From: Streptomyces globisporus
GTDB taxonomy: Bacteria; Actinomycetota; Actinomycetes; Streptomycetales; Streptomycetaceae
Length of the DNA stretch: 64,000 nucleotides
NCBI RefSeq assembly: GCF_003501885.1
Contig: NZ_QWFA01000036.1
Coordinates: 50,052 to 114,051 of the forward strand
Direction: 5' to 3'
This document shows positions 62,845-64,000 of the stretch, piece after piece. The notes beneath the pieces are model-generated. The model ran no database searches, was not told the DNA's origin, and worked only from the letters and a program-made list of their open reading frames with translations. Positions within the stretch are counted from its first letter, which is position 1; each line of letters starts with the position of its first letter. A program made the position numbers and the translations under genes.

Positions 62845-63091
62845 GGAGTGCCCGCAGAGCCCCGGACGGCGGCCACCGCCTGTTGCCTCCGGGGCAGTTG
62901 GGGCCCGCCTGCCCGGTGGGGCGGCGCGGCGGGCCGGTCCGGCCTGGACGGGGAGGCCCGGTTGGTAGGAGGCTGTGGGAGATTCCCTCCGCGGGCCGCG
63001 GCGCGGCGGACCCGGACCCGGCACCAGGACCGGTCCCGGGGTGAGGGACAATGAACGCTCTGCCAGGGCGGGTTGATCGCAGAGGGGACGC
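62845..63091 (+). other. gap between glpD and the kinase gene
   Basis: This 247-base GC-rich gap has no convincing gene. CCGGACCC-type sequence near 63008 and CCGGTCCCGG near 63031 could pair weakly. GAGGGG at 63083 is the kinase ribosome site. I see no clear terminator for glpD. Confidence 0.4.
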
Positions 63092-64000
63092 ATGTCGGAG
63101 GCGGAGCAGGCACGGGAGCCCCAAGGGGACAAGAACGGTCGTCTCCTCGCGGGGCGCTACCGGCTCGGGGGAGTGCTCGGCAGGGGCGGCATGGGTACGG
63201 TCTGGCGCGCCGACGACGAGACGCTCGGCCGCACGGTCGCCGTGAAGGAACTGCGGTTCCCCTCGGCGATCGACGAGGACGAGAAGCGCCGGCTGATCAC
63301 GCGCACCCTGCGTGAGGCCAAGGCGATCGCACGGATCCGCAACAACAGCGCCGTGACCGTCTACGACGTGGTCGACGAGGACGACCGTCCGTGGATCGTC
63401 ATGGAGCTGATCGAGGGCAAGTCGCTCGCCGAGGCGATCCGCGAGGACGGCACGCTGACGCCGAAGCGGGCCGCCGAGGTCGGGCTCGCCATCCTCGACG
63501 TCCTGCGCTCGGCGCACCGCGAGGGCATCCTGCACCGCGACGTGAAGCCGTCCAACGTGCTGATCGCCGAGGACGGGCGCGTCGTCCTCACCGACTTCGG
63601 CATCGCCCAGGTCGAGGGCGACCCGTCGGTCACCTCCACCGGCATGCTCGTCGGCGCCCCCTCGTACATCTCGCCGGAGCGGGCCCGCGGCCACAAGCCC
63701 GGTCCGCCCGCAGACCTGTGGTCGCTCGGCGGCCTGCTGTACGCGAGCGTCGAGGGCTGCCCGCCGTACGACAAGGGCTCGGCCATCGCCACGCTCACGG
63801 CCGTGATGACCGAACCGCTCGACCCGCCGAAGAACGCCGGTCCGCTCACCGAGGTCATCTACGGGCTGCTCGCCCGCGACCCCGAACAGCGCCTCGACGA
63901 CGCCGGGGCGCGGGCGTTGCTCAACGACGTCATCAACGCCCCCGACGTCCCCGCGCCCGTCCCCGCGGACTCGACCCAGGTCATGGCGCTGCCCCCGGCC
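63092..64000 (+). CDS. Ser/Thr protein kinase (N-terminal part)
   Basis: The gene runs off the window end after 303 codons. The kinase domain is complete as far as seen: glycine loop LGRGGMGTVW, ATP Lys in VAVKEL, HRD motif LHRDVKPSNVLI, DFG in LTDFGIAQV, and the APE-like APSYISPERARG. An acidic N-terminus of about 18 residues precedes it, and Ala/Pro-rich sequence begins after about residue 280, where a linker usually starts. Whether a membrane segment and sensor domain follow is beyond the window. ATG 63092 has GAGGGG upstream. Confidence 0.95.
   Translation, partial: MSEAEQAREPQGDKNGRLLAGRYRLGGVLGRGGMGTVWRADDETLGRTVAVKELRFPSAIDEDEKRRLITRTLREAKAIARIRNNSAVTVYDVVDEDDRPWIVMELIEGKSLAEAIREDGTLTPKRAAEVGLAILDVLRSAHREGILHRDVKPSNVLIAEDGRVVLTDFGIAQVEGDPSVTSTGMLVGAPSYISPERARGHKPGPPADLWSLGGLLYASVEGCPPYDKGSAIATLTAVMTEPLDPPKNAGPLTEVIYGLLARDPEQRLDDAGARALLNDVINAPDVPAPVPADSTQVMALPPA

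Overview
The window is high-GC DNA with strong G/C third-position bias, GTG starts, WhiB-like and SARP-type regulators, and developmental and sigma factors (bldM, shbA). This is a chromosome-core segment of a Streptomyces. The gene order is the conserved core arrangement running from the spc/alpha ribosomal operon through glmM, coaA, glmS, alr, the tsa genes, groES/groEL1 and bldM to guaB. I see no rRNA, tRNA, CRISPR array, prophage or biosynthetic cluster.

Layout. 1-10.7 kb: end of rplX, then rplE-rpsZ-rpsH-rplF-rplR-rpsE-rpmD-rplO, a strong terminator, secY-adk-map, infA-rpmJ-rpsM-rpsK-rpoA-rplQ and another strong terminator. 10.8-15.6 kb: truA, a secreted protein of unknown function, an ABC-F ATPase and rplM-rpsI. 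15.8-19.2 kb: glmM, a DUF389 membrane protein and coaA. 19.3-28.7 kb is an accessory, regulator-rich stretch: an ECF sigma factor with a membrane partner, a VOC protein, a DUF397/XRE/ATPase trio, a broken helix-turn-helix gene, a TetR-methyltransferase pair with a clear operator, a SARP-type protein fused to a CGNR zinc finger, and YciI with a disrupted ECF sigma factor. 28.9-41 kb: secreted zinc carboxypeptidase, glmS, acpS, nnrE/nnrD, DUF488, alr, an alpha/beta hydrolase, and tsaE-tsaB-rimI-tsaD. 41-53 kb: VOC, membrane, methyltransferase and polysaccharide deacetylase genes, groES-groEL1 under two CIRCE elements, a short-chain dehydrogenase, a multicopper oxidase, a PQQ-repeat protein, and divergent MOSC and LysR genes. 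53.6-64 kb: WhiB-like protein, bldM, shbA, guaB, guaB3, a membrane protein, a nucleotide-sugar dehydrogenase, glpD and the start of a Ser/Thr kinase.

How the genes work together. Most of the window is growth machinery: ribosome and RNA polymerase subunits, protein export and N-terminal processing, cell-wall precursor supply (glmS, glmM, alr), CoA and acyl-carrier activation (coaA, acpS), t6A tRNA modification (tsaE, tsaB, tsaD), chaperonin, and guanine nucleotide synthesis. The bldM-shbA-wbl block ties this to development and to principal-sigma-factor supply.

Most notable. Four genes within about 8 kb (ECF sigma at 28 kb, nnrE/nnrD, DUF488 and alr) carry internal deletions and/or exactly inverted templated segments. 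Because alr is normally essential, the first question is whether the assembly is right here. Other points are a roughly 200-bp MITE-like element whose insertion appears to extend the multicopper oxidase, a small protein under an iron-box-like operator, a YkuD-like protein and a nucleotide-sugar dehydrogenase that both lack the catalytic Cys, the SARP-CGNR fusion, a BldN-type promoter before bldM, and perfect operator-like palindromes near tetR and wbl.
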